A DNA stretch of 64,000 bases from Scilla litardierei. Its lineage: Eukaryota > Streptophyta > Magnoliopsida > Asparagales > Asparagaceae. Of this stretch, positions 1-9,117 are shown piece after piece. How positions within the stretch are numbered: the stretch's first letter is position 1; every line of letters begins with the position of its first letter. The position numbers were made by a program, and so were the translations under genes. The notes under the pieces were generated by a model. The model saw nothing but the letters and a program-made list of their open reading frames with translations. It made no database searches and had not been told where the DNA came from. The stretch is taken from the NCBI GenBank assembly GCA_030789695.1, contig CM061142.1, positions 157,948,714-158,012,713 of the forward strand, in the 5' to 3' direction.

Positions 1-127
1 TTTCCGTATTTGTAGGAGTTTACTGGCATAAGGGACATAAAACGACGATATCGCAAGTCCCCGGAGCAACGGGAGGAGTCACGCGTGATCTAGGGGGTCA
101 AACGACGATGATATCATCTTTCAGCCC

Positions 128-498
128 ATCACCCGATCGGTTGGTCATCTTCAACCGATCGGGTGATGCACGCGTGCACCACCCGGACGCAGCTTGGAGC
201 TCACAAGAAGTCACCCGGTCGGTTCAACGACCGGGTCAAAAGCCCAAACTCTCTGGAATTCGAAGCTGATTGCCAACCGATCGGGTGACCTTCACCCGAT
301 CGGTTCACCTGTAGCTGAATCTCAAAAGCCAAGACACGAAGATCCAACCGGTCTCCTCACCCGGTCGGCACCAAGATCCAACCGGTCACATCCATGCTTC
401 AACCGACCGGTTCATCCTGACCGGGTGAAGTCCCGCATCTCGCTGCCAAAGTTTGAAGCAGGTCACCCGATCGGTTGACTTGTCAACCGATCGGGTGA
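128..498. repeat. Cluster of perfect inverted repeats in U3 of LTR family A
   Basis: Three perfect inverted repeats are built on an ACCGATCGG core: 128-143/152-167 (16-bp arms, 8-nt gap), 275-288/292-305 (14-bp arms, 3-nt gap) and 463-479/482-498 (17-bp arms, 2-nt gap). A shorter one lies at about 215-238 (ACCCGGTCG/CGACCGGGT). The core of each arm, CCGATCGG, is itself palindromic. The same core recurs in the internal UTR at about 4610-4960. In the 3' LTR copy a few arms carry single mismatches. Confidence 0.85.
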
Positions 499-508
499 TA
501 TCAATTTC

Positions 509-516
509 TATATATA
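509..516 (+). promoter_or_regulatory. Putative TATA box of LTR A
   Basis: TATATATA follows the last U3 inverted repeat. Transcription would start some 30 bp downstream, placing the GNRA hairpins at 950-1121 inside the RNA leader. The same box is at 9744-9751 in the 3' LTR. Confidence 0.6.
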
Positions 517-949
517 GAACCCTAGGTTTCCCAGAAACGGGAGTTGGTTATTTTTTACTGTTTTCTTCATTTTGTGACGGCTGTAATTTCCCAGTTTTTG
601 TAAGTTTTCGGATCTTTGTGAAACTTTAGTATTATCTTAATTACTTTACTACCATTGCATTTCTATTGTCGGATCATGATTTTTACGGTCGATTTCTGTT
701 TAGATCGCTTTTTCCTAAATATGTGTGAGTAGTTCCCGAATCTGGGATTTTGGCGGAAACCCCTTCGTGGGCTCTTCCCGATGCGTCCATAGGTCTAGGA
801 AATCGATAGGGATTACGAATCTAACGGTTACGCAGGGTGTTTTATTGTCATCGGCGGGAAAAATACCGCCTTTGACCGTTGGGCCAAGGGGGAATAAACT
901 GGGCGGTTGACTCCCTAGCCATAGCTCACGACCTTAGCGTAGACGCCGA

Positions 950-1121
950 ATCCTAGCGCGCGAGAGCGGCAGGATGAGACGTTGGGAGTTATCGTTGCGA
1001 GCTTAGTGCTCCCGGAGTCGATCAGTGTTAATGGACACGGGAGTGCCCACTGATCGAACCCGAGAAGTCCGGCGTATCATCCTGGGCACCGACCGGAATA
1101 TCGGGCCCATGGGACGTCGGT
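950..1121 (+). other. GNRA-capped RNA hairpins in the R-U5 part of LTR A
   Basis: Hairpin 1 (950-975) has an outer stem ATCCT/AGGAT and an inner stem CGC/GCG capped by GAGA. Hairpin 2 (1018-1057) has a 10-bp outer stem TCGATCAGTG/CACTGATCGA and an inner stem CAC/GTG capped by GGGA. A third inverted repeat, ACCGAC/GTCGGT, spans 1088-1121. In the 3' LTR the first loop changes from GAGA to GGGA, which still fits GNRA. Loop class and inner-stem design match the hairpins in LTR families B and C. Confidence 0.6.
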
Positions 1122-1486
1122 ACCACTTTAAGAGGCAACGTCTCACCATTAGACCCTAATTCCGATCGCTATCCTATCCGTAGGCCGTATCGACGAGAAT
1201 CGCACGATAGGGTGGAAACCAAAGTCCCGGGGTTTTCCTTTATATTTTCTATACCTTGCTTTCCATTTACCGTGACAAACCCTCATTTGATCCGGGCTAG
1301 CTCGCCCATGGGGTGAATTTGATCCTCTTTGACACAAGCACATCCACGCCTCCCTGAGTTCGACCCCCAAGCCACACTACAACACCGTGCGCTTGCGGTT
1401 ACAAATATTTAATTCTCACGCCCCCGATCTTATCGTTGCACACATCGAGAACACGCAATAGCAAAACCGGGGGGCGTCAAGCTTTA

Positions 1487-1503
1487 TGGCGCCGTTGTCG
1501 GGG
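1487..1503 (+). other. Primer-binding site, tRNA-Asp type
   Basis: TGGCGCCGTTGTCGGGG lies 7 nt after the LTR end. It is complementary to the 3' end of plant tRNA-Asp with one mismatch (T for C at the twelfth base). tRNA-Asp priming is usual for Athila elements. Confidence 0.85.
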
Positions 1504-1677
1504 AGGCAACGTGCTTGTAATTTTAGGATTTCATGAACCCTAGTGTCTAGCTCTCATCCCTACCTCACGATAATTTTCGCATTCTTGTTTTTCCTTTTTT
1601 TTTTCTTCTTTTTATTTTATTTCTTATCTTATCTGTTTCTTTCCCACTTTTCGCTTCACGGGTGTTTGTTGTTTTTC

Positions 1678-4410
1678 ATGCGCTGGAGTTCAAGAAGTCT
1701 CGACGACTTGATCCCCGTTGATCCAGAGATAAACGCCACCCTAAGGCTTTTGGCCACCGAGAAGCGAAGAAGAGATGATCTTGAAGCCATGGGGGAGAAC
1801 ACCCCTCCTCACAAGTCCCTGCTGGAGTACTCGATGCCTTCCATCGAGTCCACCTCCGCCATCCGTCCTCCAGCTATTACGGCCCAAAGCTTCAAGCTTA
1901 AGCCATCTTTGGTGACGTGGATCCAGCAGGATCAATTTTCGGGTGCACCCATGGAGAGCCCGATTAAGCATTTAGACTCCTTCTTGGAGAAATATGACAC
2001 CTTCCGGATAAACGGTGTCACAACTGAGGCGATCCGACTAAAGCTGTTCCCCTTCTCCTTGCGAGATAAGGCCAAGCTGTGGCTTAGGGGGAAGGAACCG
2101 AATACATTCAACACTTGGGAGAAGCTCTCAAATGCTTTCCTGACGAAGTTCTTTCCCCCGGTGAAGACCATGAAGCTGAGGAGTGAGATCTCCTCCTTCT
2201 CCCAGGCCAGTCACGAGTCCTTGCATGAAGCTTGGACGAGATACAAGGAGATGCAAAGAAGATGTCCCCACCATGAGCTCCCCAAGTGGCAGATCATAAA
2301 TCTGTTCTATAATGGGTTGAGGGAAGATTTAAAATCTTCCATGGATGCCGCGGCTGGAGGGTCCTTTATGTCGAGAAGCGAAGAAGATGCCGGACAGATT
2401 CTAGAAAACATGGCATCCAACAATGAGCGGTGGTGTGACGAGAGAGCCACACCTAGATCTGGGGGCATACATAGGGTTGAGGACGTCGACAAATTGTCAA
2501 GCAAGTTTGACTTGCTGTCGACCCAGATCTCCGCATTGATGGTAGGCGCCGGTAGCTCCGGTTCACAACAGATTGCTGCGGTGGAATCTGAAGTTTTTGG
2601 AGAGTTCGATGGTGGTGACATCTCACCACCGTTGGATCAGGCGAGCGCGCTATTTTACAATCCTACGGGGAATGCGCCTTTTCCACCACGAACCAAATCC
2701 AACCCGGCCTACTCTTCAAACAACCGGAATCATCCAAACCTTAGCTACCGAGCGCCTTATCAACAGCCGACTCAGCAACAACAGCAGATATATCAGCCGG
2801 CTAGGCCTCAGCAGCAGTTTCAGCAGCAGCAATTTCAGCAGCAACAACCACCACAACAGTACCAACAGTATGCTCCTAGGAATCATCAGCCTACCCAGCA
2901 GCAGTATGGCCAGCAGAGGGCCATCTCTCCGGTTGAGTTCCTCTTGACTCAATACATCGCCAACCAGGAGAAGATCAATCTGAAGCTAGAGATGGGACAG
3001 AGAGTCCTTACTGATCAGGTGACCCAGCTGGGGTTGCAAGTGGCGAACCTTCAGAGGCCGCAGAATCTACTACCGCCACAGCCTGAGGTGAACCCGAGGG
3101 GCGTAAATCGGACCTTGGCGCTCACGCATGAGCATGAGAACGTGTCCGCCATTGTCTTGAGGAGCGGAACGCAAATACCGACGAGAATGCCCCCCAAAGG
3201 ACCGGAAGCACCGTTGGTCGTGGAACGACCAATTGAGAAATTAAATGACGACGGTGCTTCGTCGCCCAAGCCAACTACTCCGGAGGGAGTTCATAGGGAG
3301 GAGAAGAAAAAGGATGAGGAAGGGAACCTAAGAGTATTCAAGCCCGTTGTGCCTTTCCCACAACGGCTCGCCCAAGCCAAGATTGATGAGAAGTATGGCA
3401 AATTCTTTGCCATGGTGAAAGATCTGAGCTTACAAATCCCCTTCCTCGAGGCCATCGAGACAATTCCCTCATATGCCAAATTTCTGAAAGACTTGGTGAC
3501 ACGGGGATGTAGAAAAGAGAAGGTCGTGTTAACGGCGGAGTGCAGCGCCCTCATTCAGTGTGCAAATCCGCCCAAGCTCAAAGACCCAGGAAGCTTCTCC
3601 ATCCCTTGCTCTATTGGGGAAGTGCAAATCCAGAGGGTGCTCGTCGATCTAGGAGCGAGCGTCAGCTTAATGCTCATATCGCTGTACAAGAGAATAGGGA
3701 TGGGAGACTTAGAGCCCACCGGCATGACATTACAACTTGCTGACCGTTCGGTCAAGTACCCGGTGGGAGTAGTGGACGATCTCCCCGTCGATGTGAGAGG
3801 AGTACAAGTGCCGGTTGATTTTGTGGTGATGGACATGTCGGAAGATAAGCACACCCCTATTATACTTGGACGACCCTTTATGGCAACCGCCGGAGTTTTG
3901 ATAGACGTGAAGAATGGGAAGCTTTCCCTCAATGTCGGCCAAGAAAGAGTCGAATTTGACTTAGGGTTGTCGATGAAGCACCCAAATCCCCCGGACGATC
4001 CTAGTATCAGTATGCTAGAGAACGAAGAAGGTAGAGCTGTTGAAACAAGTGCCTGGGAAGTACTCTCGAGGAATCCCCCTGACCACTTGGGAGACCTTGG
4101 AGAGCAAGATGGCTCCCCAAAGAAGGAAGTTGCTGATGAGGCGGTCGCGCAACGTGTGACCCCTCCTGGATTCCCTAAGGCTCCTCCTACGATGAGAAAG
4201 GGGAAGGAGCCCATGGACCTCACCGGTGATGAGGTCCAGATCCTGAAAAAGATGGCGGTAGACGCCAATTTGAATTTGAGGGAGAAGCCCCTGGATCCTA
4301 TCAACAAGGGGAGGGTAGTCGAGCAAGTTCTTTTGTCACCGCTGACTATGGCAAAGGGAGAATCTGAAGCGATGCCGCACTTCGGGCATCACCCCTATCG
4401 TCCGCCTTGA
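1678..4410 (+). CDS. gag: Gag-protease polyprotein of element A1
   Basis: A single open frame runs from an ATG at 1543, but the first 45 codons are a pyrimidine-rich, Phe/Leu-rich leader translation. The ATG at 1678 is therefore preferred, giving 910 aa. Numbering from 1543, a retrotransposon gag core lies at about residues 100-260 (WLRGKEP and TWEKLSNAFLTKFFP motifs). A Gln-rich linker covers about 400-470. A retropepsin-like protease follows with catalytic Asp 702 in DLGASVSLM and the ILGRPF flap-side motif near 780. No CCHC zinc knuckle is seen. The ORF is intact, which is unusual beside the broken genes nearby. It ends in TGA at 4408 with no RT fused or following. The product would form virus-like particles and process itself; pol would have to be supplied by another element. 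Confidence 0.88.
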   Translation: MRWSSRSLDDLIPVDPEINATLRLLATEKRRRDDLEAMGENTPPHKSLLEYSMPSIESTSAIRPPAITAQSFKLKPSLVTWIQQDQFSGAPMESPIKHLDSFLEKYDTFRINGVTTEAIRLKLFPFSLRDKAKLWLRGKEPNTFNTWEKLSNAFLTKFFPPVKTMKLRSEISSFSQASHESLHEAWTRYKEMQRRCPHHELPKWQIINLFYNGLREDLKSSMDAAAGGSFMSRSEEDAGQILENMASNNERWCDERATPRSGGIHRVEDVDKLSSKFDLLSTQISALMVGAGSSGSQQIAAVESEVFGEFDGGDISPPLDQASALFYNPTGNAPFPPRTKSNPAYSSNNRNHPNLSYRAPYQQPTQQQQQIYQPARPQQQFQQQQFQQQQPPQQYQQYAPRNHQPTQQQYGQQRAISPVEFLLTQYIANQEKINLKLEMGQRVLTDQVTQLGLQVANLQRPQNLLPPQPEVNPRGVNRTLALTHEHENVSAIVLRSGTQIPTRMPPKGPEAPLVVERPIEKLNDDGASSPKPTTPEGVHREEKKKDEEGNLRVFKPVVPFPQRLAQAKIDEKYGKFFAMVKDLSLQIPFLEAIETIPSYAKFLKDLVTRGCRKEKVVLTAECSALIQCANPPKLKDPGSFSIPCSIGEVQIQRVLVDLGASVSLMLISLYKRIGMGDLEPTGMTLQLADRSVKYPVGVVDDLPVDVRGVQVPVDFVVMDMSEDKHTPIILGRPFMATAGVLIDVKNGKLSLNVGQERVEFDLGLSMKHPNPPDDPSISMLENEEGRAVETSAWEVLSRNPPDHLGDLGEQDGSPKKEVADEAVAQRVTPPGFPKAPPTMRKGKEPMDLTGDEVQILKKMAVDANLNLREKPLDPINKGRVVEQVLLSPLTMAKGESEAMPHFGHHPYRPP

Positions 4411-4424
4411 ACATCATCAACGGG

Positions 4425-4476
4425 CGTCGAGCTAAACGACGTTAAACAAAAGCGCTACATGGGAGGCAACCCATGT
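4425..4476 (+). other. Post-stop double hairpin (copy in A1)
   Basis: Hairpin I (4425-4441, CGTC/GACG around GAGCTAAAC) starts 14 nt after the gag stop codon. A TTAAAC...GCGCT linker leads to hairpin II (4457-4476, ACATGGG/CCCATGT around AGGCAA). Three related copies at 11297, 17351 and 59417 keep loops, linker and spacing but use other stem bases, for example GTCGGG/CCCGAC for hairpin II. Confidence 0.7.
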
Positions 4477-5405
4477 TCTAAACTTTTGTTTCCAGTTTTT
4501 AGGACTTTTTCTTAATTTTATTTTATCTATTTTTATAAATAAATCCAGCCGCAACAACTTCCGTGGAAGAACTTAGGCGATTTGTGGGTTTTTGCAGAAA
4601 ACAAGGCCCCAACCGATCGGTTGATAACTCAACCGATCGGTTGGGATGTATCAGCTAACGGCCGTGTCTGCCACTAAATGAACCGACCGGGTGAGAAAAG
4701 AAGAGACCGGTTGGCAGACTGGGTGACCTGGGAGAAACTCTCGGGAAAATTTCAGAATTCGTCAACCGATCAGGTGACAAGAAGCAAGACCGGTTGAGGG
4801 ACCGGGTGAGAAACTCTGAACTCTCGGGAAAATCTGTGGAGCGGCCAACCGATCGGGTGAGTTATCACCCGACCGGTTCACCTGTCGCGTTTTTTCAGCT
4901 TAAAATTTCGACCTAAAGTTAACGGATCGGGTGACTTCTCACCCGATCGGTTCGACTTAAACCCTATAAATATCCCCCGACCCACCCGTTCACAGCCCCT
5001 CGCCCGATCGCTTTCTTCGCCGTCGTTTCGCCTTCCAACCTCTCCCAACGGCCGAAACTCCTCTCCCACTTCCTCTCTTCCTCTATTCGTCTCTCTCTCC
5101 ACCTCCCCCTTCCATCTCTCCATCTCTTTCTCTCTCTCTCTCTCTCCCATTTCGCATTTTTCTAGCCCTAATCCCCAAATCCACCCCCACTTTCGAATTT
5201 TTGCTGAAGAAGAGTGCCGCGGCTCCACACTTCCCCATTGCACGGCATTGGGTCAACTACAAGCGAAGAACTCGAATCTCTGCTGGGTAACTTCGCTCCA
5301 CTTCTCAAATTTCAATTTTTACCCTAGATATTTAATTTGCTTGATTGTTCGTGTGTGTGCACTTCGATAATATTTTACACTCATTTGCATCACTCATACG
5401 CACAT
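4477..5405 (+). other. Non-coding spacer between gag-protease and env-like ORF
   Basis: No coding potential is seen. It holds many copies of the AACCGATCGG(G/T)TGA motif between about 4606 and 4960, the same motif as in the LTR U3, followed by a CT-rich stretch (about 5085-5160). That CT tract could act as leader or splice-acceptor context for the env-like ORF. Confidence 0.7.
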
Positions 5406-7121
5406 ATGGCCCGGGAAAGAGATAAGGGAAAGAGTATCATGCGTGAGGAGGAACCATCTCGAAAGAGACGGAAACAAACACGTCCTCCCACACACACACA
5501 TGAACTGACACTAGCCCCTCCCCCACCTATTATCCCCCATGAGGACCCAATGTTGGGCCCGCATAGGTACCTATTTAGGAACCAAGAGCAGAAAGACTTT
5601 TATCGTAGACTAGATGCTCTAGGGCATCTATCAACCAAGTTTGCCCACACCCAATCACTCGTCAACCTCGGTGTCTTCACCGAGGTCGAGACTCTTTTTG
5701 CTAACTTAGGCTGGTTGGCCTTCCTGAATGCCTCTGCGGTATCCTACCCGTCACTCACCCTAGAATTTCTTTCCTCACTTGTTTATGAGTCGGGGTCGAC
5801 TGTCATTTTCCGGGTGCATAACAAAACCATCCGCACCAACCTGGATACGATCAATGGTATATTTGGTTTCCATATTCTAGGGAATGATGCTATCCGACAC
5901 TACGGATACCCCACGGAATTTGACGTCGATAACTTTTGGTTCCGCCTCACCATACTCCCTCGCTATCCCCGAGGTAAGGCCAAGGCCTCCTCCATCATCC
6001 ATCCCATATTTCGTCTGGCCCATAGGATCATATCCTCTGCATTTTTCCCCAGGGACGAGTCAGGCACCGTGACTATCCCTGATCTTTTCATTTTGTGGGC
6101 CATGACTTTCCCCTTTGTTCGTGATGATGATGGGATTAGCTTTCGGGCCCCGACTGTCCCTGTTCATGCTAGCGATTGGCTTATTTACAAGCTTCTCGAG
6201 ATTAGCAGGGCCGGGAAGGGCAAGATCTGTTGTGGGGGCATTATCACTATTATTTCTTCTTACCCCCAGTTTAATATCCATATCCCCCGTGGTCTTCCCA
6301 TCGCCGCAGGACCCTCACGTCTAGATCTTGACGTCCTGCGGCACATTCATATGATTAAGCCCCGCCCCGATGGTCGTTTTGAATTCAATTATGGCCACCC
6401 CCCTCGCCCTTACACCATTCTCCCCAACCCCGCTCTCATGACTGTTGCTATCATGCCGGATTGGACTTTTCCGCCCGATCCCGAGTTTCTAGCGGGGTTG
6501 CACCTTCCTTTCTTTTCCCCGGACGCACGCAGATCACCTTCCCTTGCCGCCCACTTAGGTGAGCAGGATATTCCTGCGTCCCGGGGAGATATCGGGGCTG
6601 GCCCGAGTCACCCAGTTTCTGCTCCTGGCCTTATCCCTTTAGTGAGCCTTTCTCAGGCCACCTTAGGCCTTCTGTCCAGTGCCGGCACGACCACTGCCGC
6701 CGGCACTACTTCGACATCACTTCCCGGTACCACATCCGCCTCACGTCAGTCTACATCTTTTGGTCGCCGTCAGGCCTCGGCTCGTCTCGCTCTCGAGGCC
6801 GAGGTCGCTGCTCTCCGTGATCTTGCCAGGTCCTCTGTCCCCTCGGACCCTTCTCCGTCCTCCTTTCTCACTCACCCACGTTTCCTCGCACTTGAGAGGA
6901 ACGTGGCCGCCATCCTCCGCCTTCTCACTCACCTCCACGGACCACCACCACCCACACCACCACCTTCACCACCTCGTCGATCTTCTCCTCCACCCTCACA
7001 CACATCCCCACCTCCATCACCTCCACCATCCCATACATCCCCACCTCCTTCACCTCCACCTAGGCGATCATCCCCCCTCCCATATCTATTCCCATCCCCG
7101 TATCCACCTCTACTCTCATGA
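5406..7121 (+). CDS. Athila env-like (ORF-1 family) protein of element A1
   Basis: The ORF opens at 5337, but ATG 5406 (MARERDKG) heads the natural basic N-terminus and gives 571 aa. A nuclear-localisation-like cluster, SRKRRKQTR, sits near residue 15-25. A globular domain of about 300 aa follows (motifs YRRLDALGHLSTKF, NLGWLAFLNASAVSYP, GFHILGNDAIRHYG). Then come a Ser/Thr/Ala-rich region, a short heptad-like helix (ARLALEAEVAALRDLA) and a Pro-rich tail. This resembles the plant Athila ORF-1 family found 3' of pol. It is called env-like by position only: no signal peptide, transmembrane segment or furin-like site is visible. The reading frame is intact. The role is unknown. Confidence 0.75.
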   Translation: MARERDKGKSIMREEEPSRKRRKQTRPPTHTHELTLAPPPPIIPHEDPMLGPHRYLFRNQEQKDFYRRLDALGHLSTKFAHTQSLVNLGVFTEVETLFANLGWLAFLNASAVSYPSLTLEFLSSLVYESGSTVIFRVHNKTIRTNLDTINGIFGFHILGNDAIRHYGYPTEFDVDNFWFRLTILPRYPRGKAKASSIIHPIFRLAHRIISSAFFPRDESGTVTIPDLFILWAMTFPFVRDDDGISFRAPTVPVHASDWLIYKLLEISRAGKGKICCGGIITIISSYPQFNIHIPRGLPIAAGPSRLDLDVLRHIHMIKPRPDGRFEFNYGHPPRPYTILPNPALMTVAIMPDWTFPPDPEFLAGLHLPFFSPDARRSPSLAAHLGEQDIPASRGDIGAGPSHPVSAPGLIPLVSLSQATLGLLSSAGTTTAAGTTSTSLPGTTSASRQSTSFGRRQASARLALEAEVAALRDLARSSVPSDPSPSSFLTHPRFLALERNVAAILRLLTHLHGPPPPTPPPSPPRRSSPPPSHTSPPPSPPPSHTSPPPSPPPRRSSPLPYLFPSPYPPLLS

Positions 7122-9117
7122 CCACTTCTATCGCACCCACACCACCTCCTCCCTCCTCCACCGTCACTGGTTATGTGCACCGCAAGAAATTGCAGGTGCG
7201 CTCCAGATCTCTTCCACTGCCACCCACTACCATCACCATCACGTCTTCTCCCCCCATTTCTATCCCTTCTACCATAGCCTTGATCGCCATACTTCCACCA
7301 CCACCCACCACCACCGACACTCCACCCACATTCACACCACCACTGCACCTATTCCTCCACCTCTTTCTCCGCTTCTCCGCACACCCCCAGCCTCCCCCGA
7401 CCACCCATCCACTCCCTCTTCCGAGGAGGACGAGGATTCCCCTTCTCCTGCCTTTTGATTTCACTTTGTTTTTTTGGCATCCCCCTTGCATATCTCTGCA
7501 CTTTCACGATCATATCTTTTCGCTAGCACTGTCACGTCTAGCTTGGGGGAGGTCAAATTTTTGGGTGTTTTGTCGTGTTTTGTTTTTCTTTGTGTGTTTG
7601 TTTATTTGTCGTGTCGCGTGATTTTCTCTCTTTATTTTATTTTTCTTTTCTGTTTTTATGTCGCGTGGTGTGCATTTTTATCTTTATTTCTTATTTTCAT
7701 TTTCGTTTGTTTGATTTTCTTTTCTTTCGTATGTTTTTATGTCTGTGCGTATTCCCCCCATTTTCATTGCCCTCCAGTATTTAATTCTATTGCATTGAGG
7801 GCAATGCAAGCTTCAGCTTGGGGGAGTCGCACTTCGTGCGTCGTTTGTGTCATTTTTGAGTCGTTTTTCTCCATCTTTTTATTTTTCTTTCTCTTTTCTT
7901 CTTTTTATCTCTTTCTCCTAGAGATGAACCCTATGATGAATTGCCACAAAATCACACACACCTAGCATAGCATCGATAATCACATTCACTAACCATAGGA
8001 TATCGAGTCCCCCTGCATTTCACGCATCGTGGGTCCACTTAGCTTTTTGTGAGTCGTGTGCCGTGCCTAGCTGTTTGGTGTGCTTCTGCTTTGTGATTTT
8101 ACTTTATATACCTGTCCAGGAATGACCCCTAGATTATCACGCTTCGATATGAATAATGCGGTATTTGCTTCTCTTGTCTGCTTCTATATGCATGCTATAT
8201 TTATATCGAATGCTTCATTTTGCATGCGCCAGGATTCCACAATTAAGGACTATGATAACCAACTTAGCACATGCTCTAATTAGCGAGAATAGTTTCCTTT
8301 GCCCAAGTGTTTAGATTCCGATTTCTCTTTTGTTTTACTTGGTGCAAATCCCCTCGTCGTGTACCGTTCTCCAACTTGGGAGAGTACACATGTATATACC
8401 CCAATATCCAAAAAATCCAAAAAAGGAGAAAAGAAAAGAAAAACCCAAAAAGAAGAGAGAAGAAAAGAAAGAAAAAAATTGTATAGCCAAAAAGCCAAAA
8501 AAAATACATATATCCAAAACCCAAAAAAATTCCCGTGTGAATATTTCCCCTACTTGCCGAGAATAAAGGGAAGGCGAGAATTTGCACCGAGTGTTCTTCT
8601 CCACATCATCTCAACCCCCATTGGTTTCGAAAACACTTGGCTTAGGAACTTTTTTTAGCTGCTATCTTGGCTATAGTGGAGTGATTTCCTTAACCCTAGT
8701 TGTGGAGTCCCTGACACTTGATATGTTTCGATTCTCTCTCTATTCTCATGCATGCTTGAACTACATATATTCACCGCTTAATTCGAATCGAATCGATATT
8801 TGGGTCATTTCCTGGATATGTGTATATCGAGCTTTATCGCACATCGTAGATAGTGACACCGTCTCCTAGCACACGACCACACTCACTTGCGCTTCACCGC
8901 GTGGGCCCACGGCACTCGTCTGGACTCGTATTCCTTGGTTTAGTGATGGGATTTGGCGTTCGCTTGCTTGGTGTGTCGTTTTTGATTTTGTTGGCCCTGA
9001 CGGGTGATCTAGGATATAGAGTTTTCTTTTTCTCTCTTTCTCTCTATTTTTCCTCTCCGAGCTCCTACTCTAACTCGTCTTCCTCGAGGACGAGGAAGAG
9101 TTCAGCTTGGGGGATTT
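7122..9117 (+). other. 3' non-coding region of A1
   Basis: The first 340 bp are CA/CC-rich and open in several frames (down to about 7458), probably the eroded Pro-rich end of the env-like gene. The rest is T-rich with two copies of AGCTTGGGGGA (7540-7550, 7815-7825) identical to the PPT core, and an A-rich purine tract at 8405-8530. No further gene is recognised. Confidence 0.65.
9079..9117 (+). other. Polypurine tract of A1 with preceding hairpin
   Basis: AGCTTGGGGGA (9104-9114) lies directly before the 3' LTR and is the plus-strand primer. Just upstream, 9079-9098 forms a perfect hairpin CTTCCTCG-AGGA-CGAGGAAG. Versions with one mismatch stand in the same place in B1 (about 22367) and B2 (about 47235, minus strand). 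Confidence 0.75.

Larger units (their letters stand above)
1..1479 (+). repeat. 5' LTR of element A1 (first ~117 bp outside window)
   Basis: Position 1 aligns with about 9235 of the 3' LTR and the two copies match to their ends. The LTR ends in GTCA at 1479, just before the primer-binding site. It contains four long inverted repeats (128-498), a TATA box (509-516), GNRA-capped hairpins (950-1121) and near its end a block, CACCGTGCGCTTGCGGTTAC (about 1384), that is shared with the LTRs of the other two Athila families in this window. Confidence 0.93.

Noticed and set aside
1355..1405. tRNA gene or tRNA-like structure at the LTR end because of GTTCGA
   Set aside because: No cloverleaf can be drawn: the T-stem does not pair and no acceptor or anticodon stem is found.
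3555..4307. 250-codon ORF on the minus strand over gag-protease
   Set aside because: Shadow of the intact plus-strand gag-protease frame; Ser-rich translation without domain motifs.
7474..7965. Phe/Leu-rich ORF after the env-like gene, considered as a membrane protein
   Set aside because: T-rich UTR translated as hydrophobic residues; not conserved in B1 or B2.
8405..8530. A-rich tract considered as the poly(A) tail of a retrogene or SINE
   Set aside because: It lies inside the A1 3' UTR, is purine-mixed, has no target duplication, and a comparable tract occupies the same place in B1.
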